A DNA stretch of 64,000 nt from Doryteuthis pealeii (Eukaryota > Mollusca > Cephalopoda > Myopsida > Loliginidae). The stretch lies in the NCBI GenBank assembly GCA_023376005.1, contig CM042150.1, positions 73,125,578-73,189,577 on the forward strand, read 5' to 3'. This document shows positions 22,397 to 34,929 of the stretch, one piece after another. The notes beneath the pieces are model-generated. The model was not told where the DNA came from and ran no database searches. It worked only from the letters and a program-made list of their open reading frames with translations. Position numbers and translations under genes: made by a program. How positions within the stretch are numbered: position 1 is the first letter of the stretch; the number at the start of each line of letters is the position of its first letter.

Positions 22397-23533
22397 TGAA
22401 CGAACGCACGTAATCAGAGCACGTGTGTGCATTTTCGCACGTAAGCAAACCCCTTTCCATGTCTGACCAGATATATCCAGTTTTTGCCCAGCTTTAACCC
22501 TTTAAGCTCCACCCCTTTCGCGTGTATTGGGTCACGTAGCCAAAACTATGTCATCATCATCTCTAACAAACTTTTCCCTGCCGTCATTCGATATTTCCGG
22601 TAAATTTGGTGTATTTAAGAAAGTCGTTTGCGATGACGAGGACAGTTCCAGCCAGCCACCAACAGTTAACGATCCTGATTCCTATTCTGAACAAATGGCC
22701 TTTCCTGATTCCTGACCGCCCTGCCTCTCTACGCTGCTGGAACGACCTGCCTTTCTTTGACGCTAGACGACCAGCCTCATTCTTCGTTGTGATGACACAA
22801 ACATTTCCAGTCCAGCAATATCAGCCTTTTTCAAGGCTAAACAAACCCAGCTCTTTTCAGAGCTAACCAGTCGGCCCTTTTCACCTCAGTCTTTCCTTAA
22901 CCACGAATGCGATCCTAGGGCGAAATCCCTAGAAGATCTGGATCTTACGACCAGATAGGCGTCCCTCGCCGACAGTACGCTAAGTCCTAGCTTGGTAGAT
23001 CCGACTCGATCTTCCGCCGAGCAAAACACCTAGCTACTCGAGGCATTTGCGCACACGTACCAGCCGGTCTGAAATCCCGCATAACCGCGGCCAATCAGAC
23101 CCAAGCAACGCACGTGCTAAGCGAACGGTCCGTCGCTGTTACATTTCACACTCGTACCCGAACAGTCCTCGACGGGACTACGACCGGAGCTCGCAGCCGA
23201 TACAACCGCAAGCCGAGACCGTTACCGACCGACCACGACGTCAACCGAAACCCGTAGACGCACTGTATCCCGATTCCGGATTCCAGCTGCCTATCCGACA
23301 AACGACGACCTATCCACCCAGATTAACGAAGGACTGACCGAACGTTGAGCGACCAACCTCGAACGACGAAAACTCTCAACTTGCCGATTTACCTTTGTCA
23401 ATTCTCGTGAATAAATTGACCACCTGGTTACTTCCTGCCATCTAAATCCTCTGCCTTTGTCTCGTTCATTGCCTCCAGTCGTTTCACTTATTCAAAAGTC
23501 TGTGGGGTCGACATCCTTATCGACCCCGCAACA
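22397..23533 (+). mobile_element. GC-rich insertion, candidate solo LTR
   Basis: About 1.14 kb of CpG-containing, balanced-composition sequence sits abruptly between two TA tracts (22383-22396 and 23534-23550) in otherwise very AT-rich DNA. It begins tgaacgaacg and ends gcaaca, so it has the TG...CA ends expected of an LTR. It holds a polyadenylation signal aataaa at 23410-23415 about 120 bases before its end. It closes with a perfect 8-bp hairpin (ggggtcga 23504-23511 with tcgacccc 23520-23527). No clean target duplication can be seen because the flanks are TA repeats. The three ORFs inside (22527-22715, 22606-22866, 23047-23337) share no recognisable domain and are expected from the base composition. 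It could instead be a non-autonomous element of another class. Confidence 0.5.
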
Positions 23534-23539
23534 TATATA

Positions 23540-24320
23540 TATATATATATATTTCAATAAAATATTTTTTTCTATCAACAAGACATTGCAATAAGATAGA
23601 TTTTACAAAACAACATGTCATGTTAAAAAGTGATAATAATAAAATTCAAACATCCATTTATTTTTTGAGTGGTAAACATAAAATAAAATGATCTAAAAAG
23701 GCAGGGAATAAATAGAATAATTCAGCTGAGAAAATAATTAAGAAATTACAAATTTCAAAATAAAATACTCATATTATTATTAGTCATAAATAATTTTAAG
23801 AACAAAAACCCTGATCTGAAAATTTGCAGTGGTATAATTCTTTAATTTTTTGATGCCTAAAAAAATGTTAAGCTTTAAAATGTGTGATCAGAATAAACAG
23901 AATAAAAATTTCCTTAAGTGGACACCTTTAGTTTCAAATTCAAATTTTTACCTGAACATTAATAATGCATTATTTGTCAAAATTTTTGTTTAAAGTTGAA
24001 ATGATAAAAAATGCTTAAAAAGCCATAAGTTCTTGAAATATTTTTTGTGAATAATTGTCTAAATAGATTCAATTTGAAACATTTATCAAAGAAGGTTTGT
24101 AGTAAATCAAATGTAACTTGCATAATTTTCACTGTTTAGAAATGACATAATAGTATTTTATATATTTTTCTTTATGTGTAGAATAATTAAATTTTCAGTT
24201 TATTTCCCAGTTAACTTATTTCCCTAGAATACACCAACTGTATTCCCTCCTAAGTGATAAGATTCTTTTTTCCAAAAATAAAGTGTCCTAATTATGACAC
24301 TAAAGTAATCTAGAGTCACC
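23540..24320. other. AT-rich sequence, nothing recognised
   Basis: Low-complexity AT-rich DNA with stops in all frames. Confidence 0.5.
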
Positions 24321-24321
24321 A

Positions 24322-24396
24322 ATTGTTGCCATTACTCCCAGGTCCACTTAGACCCGGAGTAGTAATACATGTTAGGGTCCTATTTATAGGTCAAAT
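24322..24396 (+). repeat. Fragment of dispersed repeat G
   Basis: The string from ccattactcccaggtccact through gacccggagtagtaatac to gttagggtcc matches the outer part of the inverted repeat at 36577-36940 / 37869-38238. This shows that repeat G is a dispersed family and not only a local duplication. Confidence 0.7.
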
Positions 24397-25279
24397 TAAC
24401 AATGTTTGAAAATTATTAGTATTAGATAGATGTAGTATCCTAGCATTCAAGGTAGACACTTATTTCATATAGACTGGTGGAAGTAAACACTGCTTATTGT
24501 TGGGTTGTAAATAAAATATATTCAGATTCGCCATATGTTGTCAAAGTATTTTTATTCATTGACCCTTAAGAATCATCTGTAGCCATCCTTAATATAAATA
24601 TAAAATATTTCACTGATGATGATGGGAAAAACTAAGAACATGAAAACAACATTGAATGTGATAGGACAGAAGAAAATTTGACCAGTGGAATTAAGAAGTT
24701 TATCTGGCACAATGAAGCAGTGACAACTGGCCAAAGATAGATTCAGTGGCTGAAAACTTTTGGATTTTATGTTGACAGGAAAGGATTACTCATGAAAGAG
24801 TTCACTGAAGATGACAACCAGCACAACATAGAATGAGACAAAGAAGATGAGTGCTACTGCTGCATTTAGTATGTCCTGCAGTACAAGACATTCTTAACTT
24901 TACCTAACATGAGAAAACTGATAGAATAGGAAATAACTGTGAATTCACTGAACAATTACTTCTTACTTCAGGTAAATATTTCTAACTCATGACAAATATT
25001 CTACAAGGTAAAGCCCCAACCAACAGAAAATTGCCAAGTTCATCACACATCTCCCAAAAATTGCCTTTGACTACAATTATCACAATGATACTGACAATTC
25101 CATCAGAGTATACTATGGAATTGTAAGTCTGCATACATCAGACAACTGGAAGAGGACTGACTAACACTTAAATGAGCCATAGAACTATCCACAAAGAGGA
25201 GACAGAATTTCAAATAAGTGCTCTATGTTTAAATAGTGAAAAAGCTGAAAGTGTGAACTGCATACATGCAAAACAACAC

Positions 25280-26075
25280 AGAAACAAAAAAGAAAAAAAA
25301 ATACCTCTAGACACAAACAAATAAACCTACAAAAGGTTCTATGGTAGGGATGCTCAATGCCTGACCTGGGGGAAAATGCAACAAATGTGGGTGGGCAGAC
25401 CACTTCATTAGTGTATGCAAAACCAGACAGATAAACACATTTGCTGGAAAGTCTGATGTTTATAAACTGTGACTGAATGACACTTATGCCTTTACAATTG
25501 GCAAGGTGAGACTTAATGTCAAAGTCATACCTATAACCATGCTAGTAAATTCACGCACTAGCATAAACAGTGTTAACAGAAACACAAACTAGAGGGGAAA
25601 AATGCACAAGCAGCAAAGCTGACCCAACAAAGCCACTGCTCAGTTATGGCTGTTCCAACCCATTAAAAAATATTGGGAACTCTTGTAGTAAATGCTGAAA
25701 CTGGTGATAAATGAATTGCTAAATTCTTTGTAAATAGTGTCAGCATACCATTGCTAGAAGTGAAGAAAGTGACATAGAATCAGTTCTTAAAAATACAGAA
25801 CATTGCAAAGGTGAACATTGGGAGAACCTCCCAGTTGAAGAACTCAAAAGAAAATCTTTTAAAAATTTAATGATGTATCAAATCAAAAGCAGATAGATCA
25901 ACAGACATGTCAGTAGCCTAACCTGTCCACCAAACCCTATTTAGACTAATAGAAAGGGTGGAAAATAAATAGAAAAGATTTGTAGATGAAGACATACTCA
26001 AATCTACTGAAGAAATTACAGAATGGGTCACCCTTATGATTATAGTACAGAAGGACAGGCAAAACAACACCAGGA
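25280..26075 (+). pseudogene. Ty3/Gypsy retrotransposon fossil (gag, protease and start of RT)
   Basis: Three diagnostic pieces occur in the right order on the plus strand. (1) A CCHC zinc knuckle at 25377-25418 reads C-NK-C-GWAD-H-FISV-C, the nucleocapsid RNA-binding motif of gag. (2) At about 25540-25770 a degraded retropepsin-like stretch follows (TSIN where the family has a D-T/S-G-x-x-I-N motif, then SYGCSNPLK and FFVNSV). The catalytic aspartate is lost. (3) At about 25930-26060 the N-terminal edge of reverse transcriptase follows (FVDEDILKSTEEITEWV, then VQKDRQN). Frameshifts and stops separate the pieces, and nothing convincing follows: the YxDD, RNase H and integrase regions are absent. 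No LTRs of matching age were found; the LTR-like block at 22397-23533 lies upstream and is not proven to belong to it. The subfamily is an inference. Confidence 0.7.
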
Positions 26076-26079
26076 AAGT

Positions 26080-27270
26080 GGTTTAAGGCATTCCTGGTAT
26101 CATGAATAAATAAGGTAACATTGAATAGGCAACACAGATTAAAACATCCAGACCTTTTTGGTGGCACCAAATTGTTAGCAAGCCTGTTACATGAATCTAA
26201 GAAATTGGAGACTGACTGTCCTGTGAGCAGAACTGTCAATGCAGTCAAAGATTTCTGAAGAGGAAGGTAGTGATAATGTAATTGCAAGTAAAAAGGATCT
26301 CTTTATTATAGAGACTGAACAATCAGGATAGATGAGGATACATACTACTAGTAGTGGATTAAACTGTGGCATTACTAATATCTTGAAAACCAGTGGCTAT
26401 GAGAGAAACTGATTTCCAAATCAATGAGAATGTTTAAGCTACTTCTCATACCATACAAGATGCCATTAATTGAATGAGTAACCTGCAGTTGTTTTCAGGA
26501 ACCACAAAACCCACAGTAAGAGAAGATAAAGGCTCCAAGCAGTGGGAAGCCAGTCAAGCTGGAGAAAAAGAAGAATTAGATGTTTGTCATAAAGATGAAG
26601 AATACATTTACACATCACTTTAACTGTCAGATAACGAAGACCAACACATCTTTAAATCAAGAAGGAGACAAAAGAATCCTAAAGCCCAAGTATTAGTGCC
26701 TGGAGAGAAATGGAACCAGATTGTAAGAGACCCAGCTAAGCAAGAATCGTTGGAGATTATGTTGGCTTTCACAACTTCCAATTATAATTCATCATCAAAC
26801 TCAAAGAAGACAAATCAAAACCATTAAAACCTGATGATATCTTTAAAGAAACTGAAACAAGTATTTATCAGAAGAACATGTAGCACTTTATCATCTTTTA
26901 TAAGTATTATCTTTCAGCATGCCCTCTTATTCTGTTAATTGTAATTAAATATATTTTTGTTATCTGCCTTTCATTTATTCCCCTCTTCATTGGTTTCAGA
27001 AAAAATGAAGGCACACACCCATTAATGTCAGTCATCTTAGTATGTAACAGACTTATTTTCTAAGTTTATTAATGATTGAGTGTTTTTTTTTTAGATATTT
27101 AGTGAGGTTAGCATTGAGAATCTTGGAAGGGGGATTACATTTGTATTTTGCTATAGGAATAAGATGAAAAGTAGTAAGAAGCAAATGTCTGTTGCATACA
27201 CTTAATATTCTTTCTAAGTTAGACATGAAGATATTTTTGGTTGAATTAACAGCTACACTGTGAATAAAGC
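26080..27270. other. Unassigned sequence after the Gypsy fossil
   Basis: Less AT-rich than the surroundings up to about 26850, with short plus-strand frames (for example around 26640-26760) but no recognisable domain. It may be a further decayed part of the same or another element. After 26900 it is ordinary AT-rich DNA. Confidence 0.4.
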
Positions 27271-27274
27271 AGTT

Positions 27275-27619
27275 TTTAAAGTTTCTGTTCTTTGTATTTG
27301 TTAAAAATGTCCTTTTCATAAAGAGAGAGGAACCTTGTAGTAATGATTCAGTTGCATAATGAAGATCAAATTTTAATGAGATCATAAGTTTTTATTCACA
27401 TCATGGTCAGATAATTGCTTATGTATGAGTAGATAGGATTAATATGAATATCTTCAAAGTCATCAATGCATTTTTAGTCTTCCTGTTTCTCCTCTTTTTA
27501 TGTCTCTACCTCCTTGTACTTCTCCTCTTCCTTTTTTATCCTCCTTCTTCTTCTTAACCAGTTCTAACCTTGATCTCAACATGTTTTCCAATAATTCTTG
27601 TTCACTCGAGCATGATGAC
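27275..27619 (-). repeat. Inverted repeat pair F, right arm
   Basis: Reverse complement of 21021-21385, 5.9 kb away. On the minus strand it continues into an open frame (27053-27385) that reads past the end of the shared segment, so the element is probably longer than the shared part. The family is not recognised. Confidence 0.85.
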
Positions 27620-30600
27620 TTTTTCAGTATTGCAGAGAGAAGATATTATGTCAGAAACCCTTTCACCAATCAAATACATCTATGCTTATTCTGTATTCTC
27701 TCTATTATTGTAGCCTTATGCATTACTAGCTCAAGTACCTGTCTACATAGGGTGATAAGTCAAGACTTTCATCAAAACTTGTAAAATGATTCTTAAGATA
27801 ATTCCTAAGTACTGATGGTGAGTTGCTGAGTGTTGTTTCTGTCAGATTTATGCTAAACTGCTGGATACATACATGTCTTGAAAAGTCACGGAATTTGGGG
27901 GGAAATCATTATTTTAAGAGATTTTCAAATAATTTATTTTCAATTATTATTTTTGTAAGAAACCCCTCACAATAAATAAGGAACTTTTTAGAAAATGTTA
28001 ATTAAAACCTTTACCTGGGTCCAATAAATATGATTACCAAATTTAGTAGCTCTACATCAAATGGGTTATTTATAGAAGACAGAGAAACTCTTCTTGATTA
28101 TTAATATGCATGCATTATGTAATATTAATCATATCTATATTATCAATATAATGATTGTTTGGAAAATAAGAGGGGTACTCATGCAAACGTCATTCTCAAT
28201 TTTTATGAGTCTTCTGTATATACTTATATAGATATAAGCAACTAGAAATGAAACATTATTTGTGTAATTAACATAATTAAAATACTCTTACCATAATTTT
28301 GGTAAGTAGAGAATCAGAATCTTTCAGTAATTAATTGCTTGTAGTTTTAATTCCTCAGATCATACTGCATTATTGAAAGTTTTGATTGTTATAAAATTGT
28401 AAAGTAAAATAATAAAACCAATAATAAATTGTCATAATGAAGACCATTTTAATCAATTTTCATTTCCTTTTAAATATTTGTATTGTTATTCCTAATTTCC
28501 ATAAAATCCTTATCATTATGATACTTTTTATTCTTAATACCAGAAAATATCAGAAATTTTGTATTTTGATATTGAAATAAAATAAAAATTTGCGAAAGAA
28601 CATTTTGTTACTTCAAATTTTGTTTTATTATTATTATTATTTTTTTAATCAAGCCATTTCTATAAAACTGATAAAAAATAAAGTAAATAAGAAATAGAAT
28701 AAATAATTCAATTTATAGATTAAAGGTAATTCAATTTAAACAGCTTTAAATAAAAAATCTGCTGGCACCCAGATACATAAAAATCTCTTCACAGACTTTT
28801 CACATATTTTATATTGAATTCTTAGCTATGATTATGGTTTAGATTAGGAACGTCTTTTTCTGATGATTTTTTTTCTATTCCAGAAACAATAAAATATCTA
28901 AAACTTGTAATCATTTCTAAAATAAAATTGCAATCTGAATTCATTGCTTGTATTACAAAGTGATAAACTTTTGAATTGAAGCAAAAGTAATAAAATTCTG
29001 ACTTTAGATAAAGTCAGAATTATATACAAGATAGAATAAGTTTTGCTATCAATAATTATGAGTTGCAGTGGTGAAAAAAATGCTGGGGGTGGTGTGTCAA
29101 GTGGGGGTTACTAATGTTCTATATCTACTTTTCAATTTCTTGATTGTGTATTCACCATTCACCATTGTAGATAGATGCACATAACTGTAAATTAAGGTTA
29201 TGTTTACTGCTCTATCAAATATAGATACATTTTCAGTCCATTCAATTTATTGAAGGTGGTTTCATTTTTTAATATTCAATTTCTTAACTATGAAAATGAC
29301 ACCATTTATTATTTTGTTTTAAAATGGATTAGATGAGATTTAAAAAAAGACGCAATTAAGAATCTCTTAATCAATTGTGAAGAAAAAAAATCTGTTTAAC
29401 TGTTAAAGTTAATCCCTATAATTGTATTTTTGCTGACTTTAAATTATTCCATTCAAATTCACAGCTTCTGTATTCATTTACACACACACACAAATGCACA
29501 CCTATTTTAAATAATTGTTGAAAATTTGCATAAGGGAAATGAACAAAGGAAATTTGTATCCACAATGGAAATCCTAAGACATTTAATCCTACTTATAAAA
29601 TGTAATTATTTATTCTGTTATTACTGTTTGTACATTTGATTTTTTCTTTCTGGTCATGATTACAATGATATTCAGCTCTTATTTATAATTATAATTTGTT
29701 ATTTTACTAAATGCTTTTTGATTTTAATAATTTCTAATTAATAAATAAAAAGAGTTTGTGGTGTTAAATGATCTTATTTCTTGTAGTTAACAAGTTTTGG
29801 ATGAAATTCTGTTAAAAAAGTTGCTTTAATTAGAGAAAATTATTTTATTTTGAAATCTATTAATCAAAAATGCTTCAATTATCTTTCTTTGGTGAAATAG
29901 TTTAACAACAGTTGTCTGTGAAGAATGGAAATTAGTGTTGTTATTGAAACTGAATCAGAAGAAGTAAGATATTTATTACCTTCTATCAAATCATGTTGAA
30001 GTCTTATTAAAAACATGTTTAAATGGGAGAGTAAAATATTGACAACAAAAAACAAACAAACAACAAAACATAAGAAATTTTTAACAGTTACACCCAACCA
30101 TGAAAACCTATAAGTAAATTAATTCTTACTTATATCTACATAGCCACACAGTTTTGTTTTTTTTAAAGTAGCCGGTCAGATGAGGTATTCTGTGATTGAC
30201 ATATCAAAAATACACATCTAGGTAAGTGATCCAGAACACTTGTTGTGAACTCTAAAAACCTTTGTTAACCTTTTTTGTTAGTCTAATTGTTGATTAATAC
30301 AATCAACTCCATAATAGAAACTAAATTGTTTTAAGTGTAAATTAAAAAAATCATAGGGAGAAGGTAACAGACAATCATTGCTTAGTTTTAAAGAGATGGT
30401 CCTAATAAGATATAATATGCTGACATCAATAAAATGTAGTCATTATAATGATTGAACACTTTGAAATTAACCTGAAACTATTAAAGTAAAAAAATTAATG
30501 TCCCAAAACCAATTAAAAAAATGATTTTAGTTTAAAAATGAAAATAACTTATAAGAGATTTAGAATAAGATAATTTATTTTACCAAAAACTAAAGCATGA

Positions 30601-32065
30601 ATATCACATAGAAATATTGTTGCCATTCATGTAAGTAACAATATGGAAAATGCACAAATAATCTTTTATTTATTTAATTTTCCATTTTAAATAAAAATAG
30701 TTTAAAAAAATAGTTTCAGGTTAATGCAAAACTGCACATTTATTATAAAAATAGATTCTGTTGACATCATACATGTCCCCTCATTCCCCAGGGGATCATA
30801 TCTTTTTAAAAGAACTCCCTATTCCATTCATAGAATATGTTAGATGAGATTGGTTGCTCACACATCATAGATGGCTAATTTATTACATATTTGTTTATAG
30901 GCTATGCATGCATGAATGTATATAAAAAAATCAATGTTTATTTGACTGTGTGGACATTATTGTTTCTTTGAATTTAATTCAAATGTCAAGTATCTCTCAT
31001 TAGAAAAATGTCATTCAAAATGTATTGCACTCAAATACAAATTGATTATGTCAGATTGTGGATTGTATAGCTTCACTTTGATTTTCACTCTAAAATACTT
31101 ATAAATGAAGAACCTTTTAAAAATGCATTCAAAATACACATAATAAAAAAGGCATTTGTGGTCTAGTTTCATTGGTTAAGTATTGAATATACACTAAGTA
31201 ATTTAGGATGAATATATTACTATTATTTTAATGTATTGCTTAATTATACAAAAATATAGCAGATATGAAATGAATGTTTTCATACCAAACTGTGCAATGA
31301 CCTATATAGAATGACCAAAACATGTTACCTCCTCTTAGGAGATGAAAACTTGCTGCCAAGATTTTGAACTAGTATAAAAGCAAGTTATACGTGACTTTCT
31401 TTGACAACTGGCATAACATGTAGATATGTGTTTGGTTTTGGGCCGTGGGCCAAACCAGGAACAACCATCATTCCTCAAACCACATAAAAAAGCATCTTCC
31501 TTTTATCCCAGCTTTTCATCACCTCTAAAGACAAGGCCATGTTTTCCCTGACAACATAAAAAAGCACACCTTACATGTTGTTTCTTCAGCCTCTAAACTG
31601 AAACACAATTATGTTTTGGTTGAGACATTCATCTTGAATCAATCATACAAACTCTTTTCCTCACAAGAAATGTCAGTTGTTATGTAAGGACTTCTTTTTA
31701 TGTTTCTATGAAGAAAAATGAATGAATTTTATGGTCACTGACCATTTTTTTTCCCTCCATGTTTATCATTATCTATACTAACTTTTCTTCATGCTTTAAA
31801 AAAGATACTTTTTTAATTTACAATTTATTCTCTGTATGAATGAAAACTTTTCCTTCAATTTTCTTTTTTCATTTCAAAGAAATTTATTCTAGAACATTAT
31901 GGAAGAACTGAACTGTGTTCAAGCTTTACTTCAGACTTATAAATCATCTTGTTAAAAGATTAATCAGACAAAATTACTAAATTTTTGTCTTCATTAAAAC
32001 TTCATATCTTTATCTTTGCAAGCTCAACCTTTTGTATTTGTTATTAATTCTAAAGTTTTATTGTT
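27620..32065. other. 4.4 kb of AT-rich DNA without recognisable features
   Basis: No SINE, transposase, reverse transcriptase or microsatellite of note apart from very short CA runs (29479). ORFs at 27500-27784 and 29879-30097 have no identifiable domain. This is the longest featureless stretch except for 57.3-62.9 kb. Confidence 0.5.
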
Positions 32066-32067
32066 GT

Positions 32068-32160
32068 TCAGAATCAGTTGGTAGAGCATCTGCCTCTCAA
32101 CCACAAGGTTACAGGTTCAATATTGGCCCTCGCAAACTCAGCGCATGAGTAGCACAGCTA
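32068..32160 (+). repeat. tRNA-derived SINE family A, head fragment
   Basis: Begins inside the A-box (cagttggtagagcatctgcc), carries a good B-box (aggttcaatattgg) and ends after gcgcatgagtagcacag. The first bases of the head and the whole 3' part are missing. Confidence 0.8.
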
Positions 32161-32164
32161 GGGC

Positions 32165-33080
32165 TCTTTATTATTGTTCAAAATATTGTCATTTTATTTT
32201 CTGCTTTGTCATGCTAAGGTGGCTATTAGCTGATATACCTATATACAGATAGCAGTGAAGTACAAAACAGTTGGGAACACAATATATCTCACCAATGCAT
32301 TAATACTCTCTCTCTCTCTCTCTCTCCTTCCTCCCTCCCATCTATTCATAATGAATAATGAAAAATGCCTTTTCTTTTTTGTATCAATATTTGTTACATT
32401 CTAAATTTTACAAGTCTATTCTATTCTACTTATATTTTTTATTCAACTGCTATTAAACTAATTACAAGAATATTCGCTAACATATTTTCAATGTACATTA
32501 AATGAATAATGCATAGGCATAAGTAAATATTTTAAAAATTCTTGGGCATATTTTACAGTTGTATCAATGAAAATAATCCTGGCTTATTTAAAATTGAACA
32601 AAGTTTATTATAAATGTTTCAATTTTTACTCCGTTGTTTGCAAATAAAAATGTTTAAAAAACATTTTGGTGATTTTATATCTTTCAAGAAAATTCAAAGA
32701 TTCATAAATCTCTCATCTTACAAACTTGGTCTTCTAAAAAAAGTCTAAAAATTGATTGTCAAGATTTTCATCATTATTAAAAGGGAACACAGTATTTAAG
32801 TACATTTCTGAAGATTTTGTGAAAAATAATATAGAAAAATATTAATGAAGATGTAAATAAAATGAAACTAGAGAAATATAAGAAGAGATAAAAAATTTAA
32901 TTCAAAATTCATAATCATCAGAAGCCCAAGTTCATAATTTGGTCATCATATTACAAAAAAACACTACTTTTAAAGAGCTACCTTGTAAACTTTAAGATTA
33001 TATACAGTATTTTATCTTATATAGCAAAAATAAAAATGAAACATCTCTGGAACCAAACATAGAATTGCAAATATATATAC
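32165..33080. other. AT-rich sequence with (CT)n at 32308-32327
   Basis: Nothing else was recognised up to the Penelope-like fragment. Confidence 0.5.
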
Positions 33081-33084
33081 ATAT

Positions 33085-34010
33085 ATTTCTACATGTCTCA
33101 CCTTGAAGACAAAGTTTTCAATATCATTAAAAAAAAACACCATCTACGTTCATTATGTAGATGATATTCTCCTCCTCATCAATAGCATGAATGAACTCCA
33201 TGAACTTCAAAGAACCTTAAAACAAAACTCTGTCCTTATCTTCAAATATGAACTCAACAATAATAATCAACTCCCATTCCTCAATGTATTGATAGACAAT
33301 AACAGCAATGCATTCACTACTTATCCATATAAAAAACTGACAAGTAACAATTCCTGTATGCCCGATTACAACAGCAAATGTCTCGTACAGTACAAAAATG
33401 CCATTGTAAAAAACTTAATAAATCGAGTAAAACTCATTTCCTCCTAAAAAAAATATTCTTTTCTGAATTCAAAAATATTAAACAAATTCTTGTCAACAAT
33501 GAATTTCCCAATTACATTGTTGATGAACAAATCTGACAAACCATTCATAACATTAACCACAATGAAAAAAATACTACACCCAACAGCTTCAATCACAACA
33601 TATATTATTGCAATCAGATGCACCAAAACTATGAACATGACAAAACTGCATTAAAAAAATTAATTGGTCATAATGTTTCTTCCACTGGTCCCAACAACAA
33701 AGTTAATCTAATCATCTATTACCCAAAGTTTAAAACCACCAACCTTGTCACCAACAATAACTCATCCCCCAAAACTAGTCATCTTAAAGAGACCAATCTT
33801 GTGTATAAATTTAAATGTCCAGTAGGAGACTGCCTCTCCAAATTTGAAAGCACGTACATTGGTCACACAACGACTACTTTGTCACGCCAGTTAACACTAC
33901 ATTTAACTGATAAAAGCTTCATCATGCAGCACTTAAAATCACATTCATGCCCCCCTCTAATTACCAGAAAGTTCTAACTGAAAACACAAATATACTGAGT
34001 GAACAGCAGC
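33085..34010 (+). pseudogene. Penelope-like retroelement pseudogene (RT plus GIY-YIG endonuclease)
   Basis: Penelope-like elements encode a reverse transcriptase fused to a C-terminal GIY-YIG nuclease. Here the catalytic RT motif YVDD lies at 33154-33165, followed by LPFLNVLI at about 33278-33302 and the thumb region. After a frameshift, a linker follows, then the endonuclease block with LVYKFKCPVGDC (about 33800) and YIGHT at 33855-33869, the second half of the GIY-YIG signature. Breaks: frame change in the A-run at 33130-33137 just before YVDD, another in the A-run at 33447-33454, and an in-frame stop near 33533. The 5' side of the RT domain is absent, as is usual for 5'-truncated copies. 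The 3' end abuts the mariner fragment at 34030. It is clearly dead, but many residues are retained, so it is not very old. Confidence 0.88.
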
Positions 34011-34029
34011 AGGTGAAAGCCAACCAAAG

Positions 34030-34486
34030 ATGCAAACATCAACAGGCAAGATTTTGGCCTCCGTATTTTGGGATGCGCAAAGTATTTTGTTCATAGATTA
34101 CCTTGAAAAAGGAAGAACCATCAATAGCAAATATTATATAGCATTATTGGTGCGTTTGAAGGAAGAAATCACCAAAAAAACGGCTACAAATGAAGAAGCA
34201 CCCACCCTATTCTCCAGATCTGGCCCCCAGCGACTACTACCTGTTTACAGACCTCAAAAGAATGCTCCAGGGAAAGAGATTTGGCTCGAATGAAGAAGTG
34301 ATATTGGATACTGAGGCGTATTTTGAGGCCAAAGACAAATCGTTCTACAAAAAAGGCATCGAATTGTCAGAGAAGCATTGGAATCAGTGTATCACCCTAG
34401 AAGGAGACTATGTTGATAAATAAAGTTGAATTTTGCCTAAAAGTTGTTTTTTTATTAGTTAGGCCCGAGACTTATTGAGTGATGTG
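34030..34486 (+). pseudogene. Mariner transposase pseudogene, C-terminal half with 3' end
   Basis: The frame from 34030 reads STGKILASVFWDAQ and a long conserved stretch up to EEITKK. A one-base gain in the A-run at 34171-34177 then shifts the frame. About 30 codons around the second catalytic aspartate (the HDN motif) are deleted near 34192-34197. The downstream frame (from 34190) reads HPPYSPDLAPSDYYLF, with the third aspartate of the DD34D triad, then FGSNEEV and NQCITLEGDYVDK, stopping at 34421-34423. The 3' untranslated part and terminal end (ttaggcccgagacttattga) run to about 34486, where a (TA)n tract begins, in keeping with TA target use. The 5' half and 5' terminal repeat are missing. 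The copy cannot be active. Confidence 0.92.
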
Positions 34487-34487
<1 letters not shown>

Positions 34488-34525
<38 letters not shown>

Positions 34526-34761
34526 AACACATAAGGAGTGAACTAATTTTTGGAATGCTACATATTCATACTTTTGATTAGTGAGTTTCAATGCTGTAGA
34601 GTTTGGTAATAAATAATACCTAATGATATCTGTTTTGATTGTATCATGTTACACTAAGAATAACAAAATCATGGTATCATTAGAAGAAAAATATTGGTAG
34701 GAGTTTACTTATGTGCAGATTGACTTTTAAAATATCTATGAGTACTTCTGTGTATACACAC

Positions 34762-34804
<43 letters not shown>

Positions 34805-34812
34805 ATATATAA
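34488..34812. repeat. (TA)n tracts flanking a dispersed-repeat fragment
   Basis: TA tracts lie at 34488-34521 and 34765-34812. Between them, 34585-34700 (atgctgtagagtttggtaat, aataatacctaatgatatc) matches 40525-40650. Confidence 0.75.
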
Positions 34813-34929
34813 GTGTTCATAAGTGTTTGAAGAAAGATATATTTGCGTCTAATCACTTTTCTTTAGAGTTAAAAACAGGAACATTACACAATAAGAACCA
34901 AATTTTATTGTCATCAACATAATAAGATA

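Noticed and set aside
22527..23337. Three overlapping ORFs in the GC-rich block as a novel protein gene
   Set aside because: No start context, domain or consistent frame. Fewer stops are expected simply from the higher GC content.
31430..31470. Hairpin ggttttgggcc/gggccaaacc
   Set aside because: Pairing is imperfect on checking base by base; not distinguishable from chance.
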